Positions 33,650 through 42,738 are shown, numbered from the stretch's first letter. The stretch is DNA of 64,000 nucleotides from Paenibacillus oryzae (GCF_001675045.1 NZ_LYPA01000030.1:1-64000), one strand, 5' to 3'. Notes: generated by a model from the sequence alone, not told the origin. Made by a program: numbers and translations.

Positions 33650-35563
33650 TTAATTGCTAATGGGAAGTCTTAGACAAACCTCCGTCCCAATTCCCTTTTT
33701 GCTGTTTATCACAATATCTCCTTGCATTGCCTCGATTATTCGATAGGTCACCATAAGCCCCAAGCCTGTTCCTTTTGACTTTTTCGAATAATATGGCTCT
33801 CCAAGACGTTTGATATCCTGTTCTTCAATTCCTTCTCCATTATCCTTGATGGTAATCATAAGATAGTCTGGCACTTCTGTTCTGGAAGCTTGAATAAGTA
33901 CATAGCCATCTTCTTTAAGCGCTTCTATACTATTTTTAATAATATTGATTAACGCTTGCTTAAACTTTGACGTATTCCCCTTTACAAACAAATCCTCTTC
34001 TACGGAAAGCTGTATGACTCCACCTTGCATCGTTGCAAACGGCATCAAAATGGCTTCAATTTGCTGAAGCTCCTGAGCCAAATTAAGCCTCGTCACTTCG
34101 CCAAGATCAGGTTTGGCGAATGTCAGAAAGTCCGTAATAATTTCTGCGGCACGGTCCAACTCATCTATTGCCAGCTTGGTATAATTCTTTGATTTCTCAT
34201 CCGCAGATTTGTCCCTTAATATTTGAAGAAACCCTCGGGTTACTTGTAACGGATTTCGCACCTCGTGAGCAATAGATGCCGCTAAATGAGAGATCATCTC
34301 GATTTTTTCAGAGCGCTGAAGCTCGTTATTAAATACTTCCAACTGCTTCGAATATTCAAGCGCCGTTTCATAGTTTCTCATAATGCGTCGGACCAGCATT
34401 ATAATGAGTGAAGCTAGAAAAAAGATAATGCCATATTTCCAAAACATCATCGCATACAATTCGTCAGATATAAAATACCATAGCATCTCGACCAATGTAA
34501 TAAGCGTAAAGCTGCCTAAGCCTATAGCCATGATGTAAGCTTCTTTATATTTCTTTTTGCAATAATAAATTAACGAACCAATCAGAATAATATTTCCAAC
34601 AACAACCTCGAAGCCTAAAAAGATCATGCTCATTAGAGTATAAATATCTCTAAAGGGCTCCCAGGCTATACTGACAAGCATCAAAAATAAGGATATAAAC
34701 ATCATCATCAACAAATATCTATTAAATCTGGATAATAAGGAATAAGGCCCCTTACCGAATATCTTTTCAAAAAATATGAGAAGGGTAGGAATTAAAATAG
34801 CTGATGCAACGTCAAATGCATAATACATAAAGTTTCCAAGCTCAGGATAATACTTATCAAAAAAAGTAGAATAACTCAGAATCATTATACCAATTGAAAG
34901 CATCACCAAAAAAAGGGACACCCACCCTGGCAAAAATGTTCGATTCAAAAAGATAACGCTTAAAAGCATAAAGGAAGAAATAATAACCAAGGAAGAACCG
35001 ATGACTACATCTGTAATATCGCTGCGCATACCCTCTTTAATCATATTGTCATGATTGTCTATTATGATCGGTGATTGCAATCCGATTCTCATGGTCTGGC
35101 TTTTTAAATGCATATAAACACTCTGCCCGGCTTCAATGCTTGATAGAGGGACCATAATAATGTTCCGGTCATACACATAATTCCGGTGGACTTCATATAC
35201 TTTGGCAGATTCAATATAAATAACGACATCCTGGGCTAACATATTTTTCAATTCCATTGCTGGACGCATTTGTGACATTTCGGGTAATTTAAAGCGTATC
35301 CATGCAGAGGTTATATTAGGCGGCAAGACAGGATAATCGCCGCTTGCCGATACCTGGAACCAGTCTCCCTGATCTCCCAGCTCCATCATATCCTCTATCC
35401 CCCGCTCCAAACCGGGTTCTTCCCACATCATTTGCCATTCCATTATCGTTGTTTCGTTCGTTCCGTTCGCTGCGTAGGTCAGTTGGGCTTCGGGCGTTAA
35501 TAAGATCACCAGAGCAATGCCTAAAGTCAAAACAGCCATCAGCGTTTTATGAATTATGGTCAT
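33650..35563 (-). CDS. Membrane sensor histidine kinase with 7TMR-DISM-like sensor
   Basis: 637 residues from the start at 35563 (AGAGGTG upstream; a longer frame from 35689 adds 42 residues without ribosome site). After a signal/anchor helix an extracellular beta-rich domain (about 40-170, PNITSAWIRFKLPEMS) resembles 7TMR-DISMED2. Seven hydrophobic segments follow up to about residue 390. The kinase core has LAASIAHEVRNPLQVTRGFL (phospho-acceptor His), FKQALINIIKNSIEAL (N box), IKDNGEGIEE (G1) and KSKGTGLGLMVTYRIIEAM (G2). It is convergent with the NHLP genes, shares a terminator with them, and is a candidate receptor for their product. No response regulator is adjacent. Confidence 0.85.
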   Translation of the reverse strand: MTIIHKTLMAVLTLGIALVILLTPEAQLTYAANGTNETTIMEWQMMWEEPGLERGIEDMMELGDQGDWFQVSASGDYPVLPPNITSAWIRFKLPEMSQMRPAMELKNMLAQDVVIYIESAKVYEVHRNYVYDRNIIMVPLSSIEAGQSVYMHLKSQTMRIGLQSPIIIDNHDNMIKEGMRSDITDVVIGSSLVIISSFMLLSVIFLNRTFLPGWVSLFLVMLSIGIMILSYSTFFDKYYPELGNFMYYAFDVASAILIPTLLIFFEKIFGKGPYSLLSRFNRYLLMMMFISLFLMLVSIAWEPFRDIYTLMSMIFLGFEVVVGNIILIGSLIYYCKKKYKEAYIMAIGLGSFTLITLVEMLWYFISDELYAMMFWKYGIIFFLASLIIMLVRRIMRNYETALEYSKQLEVFNNELQRSEKIEMISHLAASIAHEVRNPLQVTRGFLQILRDKSADEKSKNYTKLAIDELDRAAEIITDFLTFAKPDLGEVTRLNLAQELQQIEAILMPFATMQGGVIQLSVEEDLFVKGNTSKFKQALINIIKNSIEALKEDGYVLIQASRTEVPDYLMITIKDNGEGIEEQDIKRLGEPYYSKKSKGTGLGLMVTYRIIEAMQGDIVINSKKGIGTEVCLRLPISN

Positions 35564-35717
35564 CCCTACACCTCTAACCAAACATATGCAACATTTATGG
35601 GTTTGCAGCTGACAGCGCTTGACTTTTTTCGACGCAGTTCGGCAAATATTCCCTATTTCTATTTTGGGGGATGCAGGACAGAATATCAACTAGCAAAATC
35701 AAACTATTTTTAAAAAT

Positions 35718-35735
35718 TGTTCGCTTAATCGAACA
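35718..35735. promoter_or_regulatory. Inverted repeat TGTTCG-N6-CGAACA upstream of kinase
   Basis: An 18-bp perfect inverted repeat at 35718-35735, about 155 bases before the kinase start. The arm order is the reverse of the GAAC-N4-GTTC SOS box, so LexA is unlikely. Function unknown. Confidence 0.4.
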
Positions 35736-35788
35736 TTCATAACAAAAAATCTCTATCAATTCGATCGCTAAAGTCCGTACCTGGTAAT

Positions 35789-35965
35789 GGACTAAAATGT
35801 CCGCTATAGACCATAAAACGCAACATTTGTATTTCTAATGGTCAAAAATGTCCATCACATGCTAAAAACTCCCATAATTTTTGGAAAACCATGCCGTAAA
35901 GGACACATTTGGCCATTGCACATTAATAAATGGCTAAAACGGTCTGCTTACGGACAAAAGTGTCC
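35789..35965. promoter_or_regulatory. Array of four GGAC-N6-GTCC palindromes
   Basis: Four 14-bp sites: GGACTAAAATGTCC at 35789, GGTCAAAAATGTCC at 35840, GGACACATTTGGCC at 35901 and GGACAAAAGTGTCC at 35952. The start-to-start distances are 51, 61 and 51 bases, close to five or six helical turns, so all sites fall near the same face. Spacers are A/T-rich. Sites 2 and 3 each have one arm mismatch. This looks like a cooperative binding array for one regulator, located 230-400 bases upstream of the kinase start. Confidence 0.6.
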
Positions 35966-36018
35966 ATTAAACATAACATGTTCACACGCAAGAAAGTTAG
36001 CAAATGTGTGAGTACGCA

Positions 36019-36058
36019 AAATCCCCAAGAATGCACAAACGCAACATTCCTGGGGATT
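36019..36058 (-). terminator. Terminator after gltD
   Basis: Stem AAATCCCCAAGAATG/CATTCCTGGGGATT, one mismatch, followed on the minus strand by TTTTGCGT. It lies ~115 bases past the gltD stop. Confidence 0.65.
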
Positions 36059-36172
36059 GCTCAATTAAAACCTATAGACTTGGCTCGCAAATTCTATACA
36101 AATCCCGAACCTGGATTAACGAACAAACATGGATTTAATGAACGAGCATGGCTTTATGAAGCGAATATGCAT

Positions 36173-37657
36173 TTAAGGAAGCTGCGTTCCCCCCATTAAA
36201 TAGCGGTCAACCTCTCTTGCGCATTTCCGTCCTTCTGCAATCGCCCAGGCAACCAGGCTTTGACCGCGCCGCATATCTCCTGCGGCAAAAACACCGGCAA
36301 CATTCGTTGTATGCGCCCCGTATTCCGCCATGACATTGGAACGGGAATCCCGACAAACATTTAGCTGCTCCAAAAGCCCCTCCTCCGGGCCGGTAAATCC
36401 CAAAGCCAAAAGAACAAGCTGGGCTGGACGCACAACACTACTGCCCGGAACCTCTGTTGGCGTTTTGCGCCCCTCCTCATCCGTCTGCCAGAGAAGCTGA
36501 ACCGTTTCAACACCCTGAACCGCTCCCTGCCCATCGCTTATGATCCTCCGGGTGGAAATCGTAAACTGGCGCGGGTCTCCGCCATACAGCTGGGCGGCTT
36601 CTTGCTGACCATAATCCGTTTTGAGCACCTTGGGCCACTGCGGCCAAGGGTTATCTGCGCTTCGGCTCCGTGGAGCCTGCGGCATAATTTCCAGCTGGAG
36701 CACGCTTCGACAGCCGTGGCGAATTGCCGTGGCCACACAGTCGGTTCCCGTATCTCCTCCGCCGATAACAATAACATCCTTGTCTTTGGCGGAAATATAT
36801 GCTCCGTCCTCAAGCCCGGAGTCGAGCAGGCTTTTTGTATTTTGAGTCAAAAAATCCATGGCTTGATAAATCCCGTTTAGCTGTCTTCCTTCAACCTGCA
36901 GATCACGCGCTTTCGTTGCTCCTCCGCACAGCACAACAGCATCGTTTTCGGCTTTTAATCGCTCCCCGGGAATATCAGCTCCGACATGGACATTTGTTAC
37001 GAACCGTATGCCCTCCGCCGCCAGCAATTCCACTCTTCGCTGGACGGTCCCTTTGTCCAGCTTCATATTGGGAATACCGTACATGAGCAAGCCTCCAATC
37101 CGGTCGGCGCGTTCATATACCGTTACTTCATGGCCTGCCTTGTTCAATTGGGCGGCGCAGGCAAGACCCGCTGGACCAGAGCCAACAATCGCGATCTTTT
37201 TGCCTGTGCGGACAAGCGGAGGCTCCGGCTTGATCCAGCCCTCCTGAAACCCTCTGTCCACCAGCGTCTTTTCAATGGATTTGATTGTAACGGGCATTCC
37301 GATAAGGCCAGCCGTACAGGAGCCCTCGCAGGGAGCGGGGCAGACTCTTCCCGTAAACTCCGGGAAATTATTCGTTTTGTGAAGACGCTGCAGCGCCTTC
37401 TCCAGACAGCCCCGATAAAGCAAATCGTTAAATTCGGGAATCAGATTATTCAGCGGGCATCCCGCCGACATTCCCGCCAGCATATCTCCATAGTGGCAAA
37501 ACGGCGTTCCGCAATCCATACATCTTGCGCCTTGCTGCTGAAGCCTGTCTTCCGCCATGGGCATGGAAAATTCATTCCAATGGCTAATCCGCTCAAGCGG
37601 AGAAGCTTCCCCCGGCATTTCCCGTTCATAGTCCAAAAAACCTGTCGCTTTTCCCAT
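36173..37657 (-). CDS. gltD: Glutamate synthase small subunit-like protein
   Basis: 494 residues, the usual length. The N-terminal ferredoxin-like Cys region (ARCMDCGTPFCH; CPLNN; GRVCPAPCEGSCTAG) binds iron-sulfur clusters. KKIAIVGSGPAGLACAAQL is the FAD Rossmann fold and DVIVIGGGDTGTDCVATA the NADPH site, ending TNVAGVFAAGDMRRGQSLVAWAIAEG. It feeds electrons from NADPH to the large GltA subunit, which makes glutamate from glutamine and 2-oxoglutarate. gltA is not in the window, so it may pair with a distant gltA or act in another NADPH transfer. GGAGG precedes the ATG. Confidence 0.88.
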   Translation of the reverse strand: MGKATGFLDYEREMPGEASPLERISHWNEFSMPMAEDRLQQQGARCMDCGTPFCHYGDMLAGMSAGCPLNNLIPEFNDLLYRGCLEKALQRLHKTNNFPEFTGRVCPAPCEGSCTAGLIGMPVTIKSIEKTLVDRGFQEGWIKPEPPLVRTGKKIAIVGSGPAGLACAAQLNKAGHEVTVYERADRIGGLLMYGIPNMKLDKGTVQRRVELLAAEGIRFVTNVHVGADIPGERLKAENDAVVLCGGATKARDLQVEGRQLNGIYQAMDFLTQNTKSLLDSGLEDGAYISAKDKDVIVIGGGDTGTDCVATAIRHGCRSVLQLEIMPQAPRSRSADNPWPQWPKVLKTDYGQQEAAQLYGGDPRQFTISTRRIISDGQGAVQGVETVQLLWQTDEEGRKTPTEVPGSSVVRPAQLVLLALGFTGPEEGLLEQLNVCRDSRSNVMAEYGAHTTNVAGVFAAGDMRRGQSLVAWAIAEGRKCAREVDRYLMGGTQLP

Positions 37658-38091
37658 GGCAATTCCTCCGTTTCGAATCTGAAACCTGCCTGCAGATAGT
37701 TGCGATATCGCTCATCGTAACACGCTTCATTCCGGCAACGAAGTGAAGCATATCACGGGCTCACATTATTTCTGCAAAGGCATTTTTTTCCGCAACCTAT
37801 CCCCATGACGGCACGTCTATGGCAATAAAGCTGCATCTGTATAAATTCAACTAATGATTATAGGCAGGAGTCCGCCGTGGGAATGGTTCTTATGATCGCA
37901 GTTGTTTCCAAATTTCCTGATTGTAAGGGGCTAATGGTGAAATTTTGGAAACACAAGCGAGCGCTTCGCTTCTCCAGAACCATTCCCACTCTGTCCTTTT
38001 CCTACCGTTTTGTAGTTGAATTTATATGTCAACAAAACAAATGGTCAAATGCAGGGGTCGGCACCATCAAACGATTAAAGGAGGAAAAAGG
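37658..38091. other. Gap with long inverted repeat before the beta-propeller gene
   Basis: 434 bases. No gene is visible. It contains the 113-bp inverted repeat at 37877-37989 and, at its right end, the AAAGGAGG ribosome site of the next gene. The region nearest gltD must hold the gltD promoter, but no clear hexamers were seen. Confidence 0.5.
37877..37989. repeat. 113-bp imperfect inverted repeat
   Basis: Outer arms GTGGGAATGGTTCT (37877-37890) and AGAACCATTCCCAC (37976-37989) are perfect 14-bp complements. Inner arms GTTTCCAAATTTC (37904-37916) and GAAATTTTGGAAAC (37939-37952) pair with one extra base. The right half also has an AAGCGA-TCGCTT hairpin. It could be a MITE-like remnant or a structured leader of the downstream gene, whose start is ~100 bases away. 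Confidence 0.6.
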
Positions 38092-40602
38092 ATGAGAAAA
38101 AAGGTGATAATTGCAAGCATGCTTGCGCTTGCTCTTTGCGCCCTTCCCTTTTTGAAGGGAAGTCCTGGTCAGGCCGTGGAGGCGCAAGGCGAAATCAAGG
38201 TTTACGTAGCAGGAAAGCTGCTTGAGCTTGAGTCGCCCCCGTTTATTGAAAATTCTGTTACAATAGTGCCTCTCAGAGAAATAGCAGAGGCGTTAGGCGC
38301 AAAAGTAACATTTCAGGACGAGGGAAAAGAAGCACGTGCAATCGGGTTGACACGAGGCAATCGAAGCGCCAAGCTAACCATTGGCTCCAAAACGATGACC
38401 GCAAATGGAAGAAAGGTCGACCTTCCCGTCGCCCCCCGACTTGTAGACGGAACTGCGCTGGTGCCGGTGCGCGCCATCTCGGAGGCGCTGGGCTCTATAG
38501 TGATTTGGGACAGCTCGAAGCATAGCATCCGGATCGATGATCCCAAGGAGCTGCCAAGCCTGGGCACGGCGGAAAATGTAATGAAGCTTCTAAACGAAGC
38601 GGAAAAACGGAAATCCAAGATGAATAGCCGTGTTTACCTCGCCATTGAAACAAGCGGTGCGGTGCCTGCGGCAGTCGAAGGAGGAGCCGTATCGGATCAA
38701 AGCGCCTCGCCGGGAGCAGAAAGTGAGCTCTCAGGCAGCGATGATTTTTCTACAACCAATGTCCAGGTAGCGGGAGTTGATGAAGCCGATTGGGCCAAAA
38801 CGGACGGCTCCTTCATTTATCAAATCAGCAGCAATCGCGTCATTATTGCAGATATATCCAATCCCGATGCGCCAAAGCTGGCGGCAAGCCTGGATTATGG
38901 AACGAACGACGCCTTTATGCCGCAGGAGCTTTACGTAGACAACGGTCAGCTGATTGTGATTGGTCAGCAAAGTCTGACGCTCTATAGAGCCGAATCGGGC
39001 TTGGAGGACAATACATCGTCAGCCGGGATGAGCGAACCTTCCGTTGCGCCTGATGCTGCTGTTGAACCCAGCATGATTTTACCGTATCCTTACCAGACAC
39101 GCAGCGTCATTAAAAGCTTTGTTTACGATATAGATAAACAAGGCCAGCCGAAACTGACCAGGGAGCTGGTCCAGGAAGGAAGCTACCTTTCTTCCCGCAA
39201 AATCGGCAGCGACCTGTATATCGTAACCAACAAAAACAACTACATCTACGGGACATTTGATATGATGACGTCCAAATCCAGCGATAAGATAAAGACGGAA
39301 ACGACCTTGCAGAACCTGGAGAAGGAGATTACAGTCACCTACAAGGATTCGGCTGTCTCTGACAAACCCTTGGAGCTGACGCTGGACGATATCCGATATT
39401 TCCCCGAGCCGCAGGATGCCTCCATGATGATTGTTGGAGCCGTCGATTTGAGCAAGCCGGAGGGAGAATATCAGGTTTCGGCCTATATGGGGTCCGGTGA
39501 AACCGTCTACGCCTCCAACCGTAACCTGTACGTAGCGTTGAGCAGATTTGTGCCCGACAAAGGCGGCGATTACAAGCAGGAAACCGTCTTCCACAAATTC
39601 AGGCTGGACAACGGCCAAACCGTGTATCTAGGCCAAGGCTCCGTGCCAGGCGCCCTGCTGAACCAGTTCTCCATGGATGAGCACGGCGGGTATCTGCGGG
39701 TTGCACTGACGAACGGAAACATGTGGTCTACGGGAAAAGACACCTCTGTCAACAACCTGTACGTGCTTGATGAAGGGCTGCAAATTAGCGGCAAGCTTGA
39801 AGGACTGGCTCCCGGGGAACGGATTTATTCCGTCCGTTTTATGGGCGCGCGCGCCTATATGGTCACCTTCCGCAATGTAGACCCGCTATTCGCCATAGAT
39901 CTTCGCGAACCTACCAAGCCGGCTGTATTGGGCCAATTAAAAATTCCGGGCTACAGCGACTATCTGCACCCCTATGACGAAAACCACCTGATCGGCTTCG
40001 GCAAGGATACAGCAACGGTTTCGAACAAGTCTGGCACTGGCGACAATGTGACGGCTTATTACCAGGGGCTCAAGATGGCATTGTTTGACGTAAGCGACGT
40101 CAGCCAGCCAAAAGAAAAGTTTAAAGAGCTGATTGGCGATAGAGGAACAAGCTCCGAGCTGCTCTCAAACCACAAAGCCTTGTTGTTCTCCAAAAGTAAG
40201 GGGCTGCTTGCTTTCCCGGTTGAACTATATGAAGTGAAAAACAAAAATCTGTCTGGTGAAGAAGCTGCAACTACCTATGGAGAGTTTGTTAATCAAGCCG
40301 CATACGTATACGGAATCGATCTTGAAAAAGGCTTTACGCTTCGCGGCACAATCAGCCATTTGGCTAAAGAGGATTTGCTGAAAAGCGGCTATTACGGCTA
40401 TGACTATTCCAAAGCGGTCAGACGGATTCTTTATGCAGGGAATACCCTGTATACCTTATCGGACGCCATGCTTAAAGCCAATGACCTGAATAGCTTGAGT
40501 CTGCGCGGCTCTCTGCGCTATCCCGGTATTCCATCCCAATACGGGTACAGCATTGTTGATGTGATCAGCGTGGAGCCGGAGCCGGCGCAATCACGGCAAT
40601 AG
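38092..40602 (+). CDS. Secreted beta-propeller protein with copper-amine-oxidase N-like domain
   Basis: 836 residues. ATG 38092 follows AAAGGAGG. Signal peptide: KKVIIASMLALALCALPFL. Residues ~35-150 (VYVAGKLLELESPPFIEN; IVPLREIAEALGAKV; ALVPVRAISEALGS) are two halves of the CuAO_N1-type wall-associated domain common in Bacillota. The rest carries the mark of the secreted beta-propeller family, TTNVQVAGVDEADWAKTDG, then VIIADISNPDAP and ALFDVSDVSQP, propeller blades. The domain pair is known in the family; the partner bound is not. A terminator at 40672 follows. Confidence 0.88.
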   Translation: MRKKVIIASMLALALCALPFLKGSPGQAVEAQGEIKVYVAGKLLELESPPFIENSVTIVPLREIAEALGAKVTFQDEGKEARAIGLTRGNRSAKLTIGSKTMTANGRKVDLPVAPRLVDGTALVPVRAISEALGSIVIWDSSKHSIRIDDPKELPSLGTAENVMKLLNEAEKRKSKMNSRVYLAIETSGAVPAAVEGGAVSDQSASPGAESELSGSDDFSTTNVQVAGVDEADWAKTDGSFIYQISSNRVIIADISNPDAPKLAASLDYGTNDAFMPQELYVDNGQLIVIGQQSLTLYRAESGLEDNTSSAGMSEPSVAPDAAVEPSMILPYPYQTRSVIKSFVYDIDKQGQPKLTRELVQEGSYLSSRKIGSDLYIVTNKNNYIYGTFDMMTSKSSDKIKTETTLQNLEKEITVTYKDSAVSDKPLELTLDDIRYFPEPQDASMMIVGAVDLSKPEGEYQVSAYMGSGETVYASNRNLYVALSRFVPDKGGDYKQETVFHKFRLDNGQTVYLGQGSVPGALLNQFSMDEHGGYLRVALTNGNMWSTGKDTSVNNLYVLDEGLQISGKLEGLAPGERIYSVRFMGARAYMVTFRNVDPLFAIDLREPTKPAVLGQLKIPGYSDYLHPYDENHLIGFGKDTATVSNKSGTGDNVTAYYQGLKMALFDVSDVSQPKEKFKELIGDRGTSSELLSNHKALLFSKSKGLLAFPVELYEVKNKNLSGEEAATTYGEFVNQAAYVYGIDLEKGFTLRGTISHLAKEDLLKSGYYGYDYSKAVRRILYAGNTLYTLSDAMLKANDLNSLSLRGSLRYPGIPSQYGYSIVDVISVEPEPAQSRQ

Positions 40603-40671
40603 ACCTGAAACAATGCTGGAACATGTCTGAAAACAGCTCTTGGAGAATTCAGACACGCTCTGGCAAAATTG

Positions 40672-40704
40672 AAACAGCGCGGGTATAAACCCGCGCTGTT
40701 TGCG
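40672..40704 (+). terminator. Terminator of the beta-propeller gene
   Basis: 13-bp stem AAACAGCGCGGGT/ACCCGCGCTGTTT with loop ATAA, followed by TGCGTTT. It lies ~70 bases past the stop. Confidence 0.85.
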
Positions 40705-40793
40705 TTTGGCGCAGCACCACTGCCCGGCTGCAAATCTTCCGAAATCTGGTATACTAATAGAAAAACCAAACTGAGCAGAAATGGGTGAAAGCC

Positions 40794-41759
40794 ATGTCCG
40801 ACCATAACGATCGCGATGATCTGGCGGAACGTCGCCGCAACAAGCTAAAGCTGCTGCAATTCGACAAGGCTGGGAAAGATTTGGTGGAAACAGAGAAGCC
40901 CGGCGAAACGTTTCAGGATGTTGGCGGTCTTGAGGATGTCAAAAAGAAAATCCGCATGAACTTTATATTGCCTCTGCAGCAGCCGGAGCTGTTTACCGCA
41001 TATGGCCGCGAGGCTGGCGGCAGCCTGCTTCTGTTTGGACCGCCCGGCTGCGGCAAAACCTTCCTCGCCCGCGCAATCGCCGGAGAAATCGAAGCCAACT
41101 TTCTCCACATAGAGCTCCAAGCTATTTTGTCCATGTATGTAGGCCAGAGCGAAACCAATCTCCATGATGTATTCCAGAAGGCAAGAGAAAACAAACCCTG
41201 TGTCGTCTTTATTGACGAGCTTGACGCCATTGGCGGCAGCCGCAATACGATGCGCCAGCATCACGACCGAATGCTGGTCAATCAATTGCTGCTTGAGCTT
41301 GACGGGCTGAAGGCTTTTAATGACGGCATCTTTGTTATCGGAGCCACCAATACGCCTTGGTATCTGGATTCCGCACTGCGCCGGCCCGGGCGCTTCAATC
41401 ACCTCATTTTTGTGCCGCCTCCGGAGGAGGCCGAGCGCCAAAGCATTCTGAATCTGAAACTAAAGGGAAAGCCGATGGAAAAGCTGGATTTGTCCCGAAT
41501 CGCCAAGGAAACCCGTCACTTCTCAGGCGCCGATCTGGAGCAAATCGTAAAAGACGCGGTGGAGAATGCGCTGGAGCGCAGTATTGAAACCGGCGAGCTG
41601 CAGCCCATCACTCAAGAGGACATGAGGAAGTCAAGCAAGGGACGCAAAGCAACCACTCTTGAATGGTTCGCTACAGCCAAAAACTATGCGACCTTTAGCG
41701 ATGTCAACCAGGATTACCAGCATGTGCTTGACTATATAAAGGCGAATGGACTGAAGTAA
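40794..41759 (+). CDS. AAA-family ATPase
   Basis: 321 residues, one AAA module with a ~40-residue charged N-terminus and no membrane span. FGPPGCGKTFLARAIAGE is Walker A (82-89), VVFIDELDAIGG Walker B, ATNTPWYLDSALRRPGRFN the second region of homology with the arginine finger. The order and KARENKPCVVFIDE are those of the Cdc48/FtsH-class. It lacks the FtsH protease domain. ATG 40794 is preferred, with GGGTGAAAG upstream. The TPR protein gene starts 3 bases later, so the two very likely act together, probably to remodel or recruit a protein substrate. Confidence 0.85.
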   Translation: MSDHNDRDDLAERRRNKLKLLQFDKAGKDLVETEKPGETFQDVGGLEDVKKKIRMNFILPLQQPELFTAYGREAGGSLLLFGPPGCGKTFLARAIAGEIEANFLHIELQAILSMYVGQSETNLHDVFQKARENKPCVVFIDELDAIGGSRNTMRQHHDRMLVNQLLLELDGLKAFNDGIFVIGATNTPWYLDSALRRPGRFNHLIFVPPPEEAERQSILNLKLKGKPMEKLDLSRIAKETRHFSGADLEQIVKDAVENALERSIETGELQPITQEDMRKSSKGRKATTLEWFATAKNYATFSDVNQDYQHVLDYIKANGLK

Positions 41760-41761
41760 CG

Positions 41762-42634
41762 ATGGCTAACCATCAAAATGAAGAGCTTCGCTACTCCAGA
41801 ATATACAAGCTGCTTGAATGGAAGCGGTACAACGAAGCGTTGACGGAAGCAAGGGCTCTAATTAGTGAATCGCCCGATGATCCTAACGCTTATGCGGTGC
41901 TTGCGCAGGTTTCCCTCCGCATGGAGCAATACAAGGATGCCGAGCATTGGTCAGGCGAAGCGCTGCGCCGCGATCCTGAATCCCGGATTGGCTGGTTTGT
42001 CCGATCGGTAACAAAATACGAAATGAGCGACTGGAAGTCGCTGGACGCCAGTCTCGATGAAGCACAGCGTATTGACCCGGAAGAGCCCTTTTATTGCTTT
42101 TTGCGGGCAAATGCCATGAATCGCCGCAGCCAGTTCGCGGGGGCTAAGGAGCAGCTATTAACCGCGTTGGCGTTGGACCCTGACAACCCGTTGTTTATGG
42201 CTACACTGAGCTATACGGAAGCGCTTCTGGGCAACACGGAAAGCTCACGGGAATTGGCGAGCAAGGCATTGCGGCTTGAGGTGGAGTCCGACCATGTGTA
42301 TCTTTACCTGGGGTGGGCAGCCGAGCATCGCAATGATTACGACGAGCATCTGGAAATGCTCAGTAATGCTATCAAGCTTGATCCCTCCAACAAACAAATC
42401 CGCGAAGAATATTTGGATGCCTTGCAAAAAAACTACGCCTTGTATCGGCTTTTCCTTGCGCCGGTCAAATGGTTTCAACGCATGAAGCCATGGCAGATTT
42501 TGCTTATCTGGATCGGAATTGCCATTGTGTTCAGGCCTTTTATTTTTATCTTTTTAATTCTTTATGTCGCAACGCATTGGATCACTAAGCTGCTTGTGCA
42601 CATCAAAGTATTTGGATGGCGCAGGCGTATGTAA
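41762..42634 (+). CDS. TPR-repeat protein with C-terminal membrane segment
   Basis: 290 residues. Tetratricopeptide-like helices fill residues ~10-215 (NEALTEARALISESPDDPNA; DAEHWSGEALRRDPESRIG; REELLTALALDPDNPLFM-type; HLEMLSNAIKLDPSNKQIRE). Near the C-terminus KPWQILLIWIGIAIVFRPFI with FIFLILYVATHW forms a long hydrophobic hairpin, so the protein is probably anchored in the membrane with the TPR in the cytosol. It overlaps no RBS of note; translation likely couples to the AAA gene ending 2 bases earlier. The TPR part would serve as adaptor for the AAA ATPase. Confidence 0.8.
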   Translation: MANHQNEELRYSRIYKLLEWKRYNEALTEARALISESPDDPNAYAVLAQVSLRMEQYKDAEHWSGEALRRDPESRIGWFVRSVTKYEMSDWKSLDASLDEAQRIDPEEPFYCFLRANAMNRRSQFAGAKEQLLTALALDPDNPLFMATLSYTEALLGNTESSRELASKALRLEVESDHVYLYLGWAAEHRNDYDEHLEMLSNAIKLDPSNKQIREEYLDALQKNYALYRLFLAPVKWFQRMKPWQILLIWIGIAIVFRPFIFIFLILYVATHWITKLLVHIKVFGWRRRM

Positions 42635-42738
42635 GCATGTCTAATGAAATCGCTATTGTGATGCATACATTTTTGTGGCAAGATGACACTATCGATGCAA
42701 TTATGATACCTATAAATGAATAAAGGATGATTGCGAAA

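Larger units (their letters stand above)
35564..36172. other. Gene-free A+T-rich gap with palindrome array
   Basis: About 600 bases upstream of the kinase and after gltD. I see no credible gene; an open frame of ~89 codons at 35930-36199 has no ribosome site and runs into gltD. The gap holds the inverted repeat TGTTCG-N6-CGAACA (35718-35735), four GGAC-N6-GTCC-type sites (35789-35965) and a hairpin at 36019-36058. Confidence 0.6.

Noticed and set aside
35718..35735. Possible LexA/SOS box (TGTTCG-N6-CGAACA)
   Set aside because: Arm order and spacing are the reverse of the Gram-positive SOS box (GAAC-N4-GTTC).
35930..36199. 89-codon open frame in the kinase-gltD gap
   Set aside because: No ribosome site, overlaps the end of gltD and contains palindrome sites; not a gene.
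36173..37657. gltD as part of a gltAB operon
   Set aside because: No gltA gene is within the window; upstream lies an inverted repeat and a beta-propeller gene in the opposite direction.
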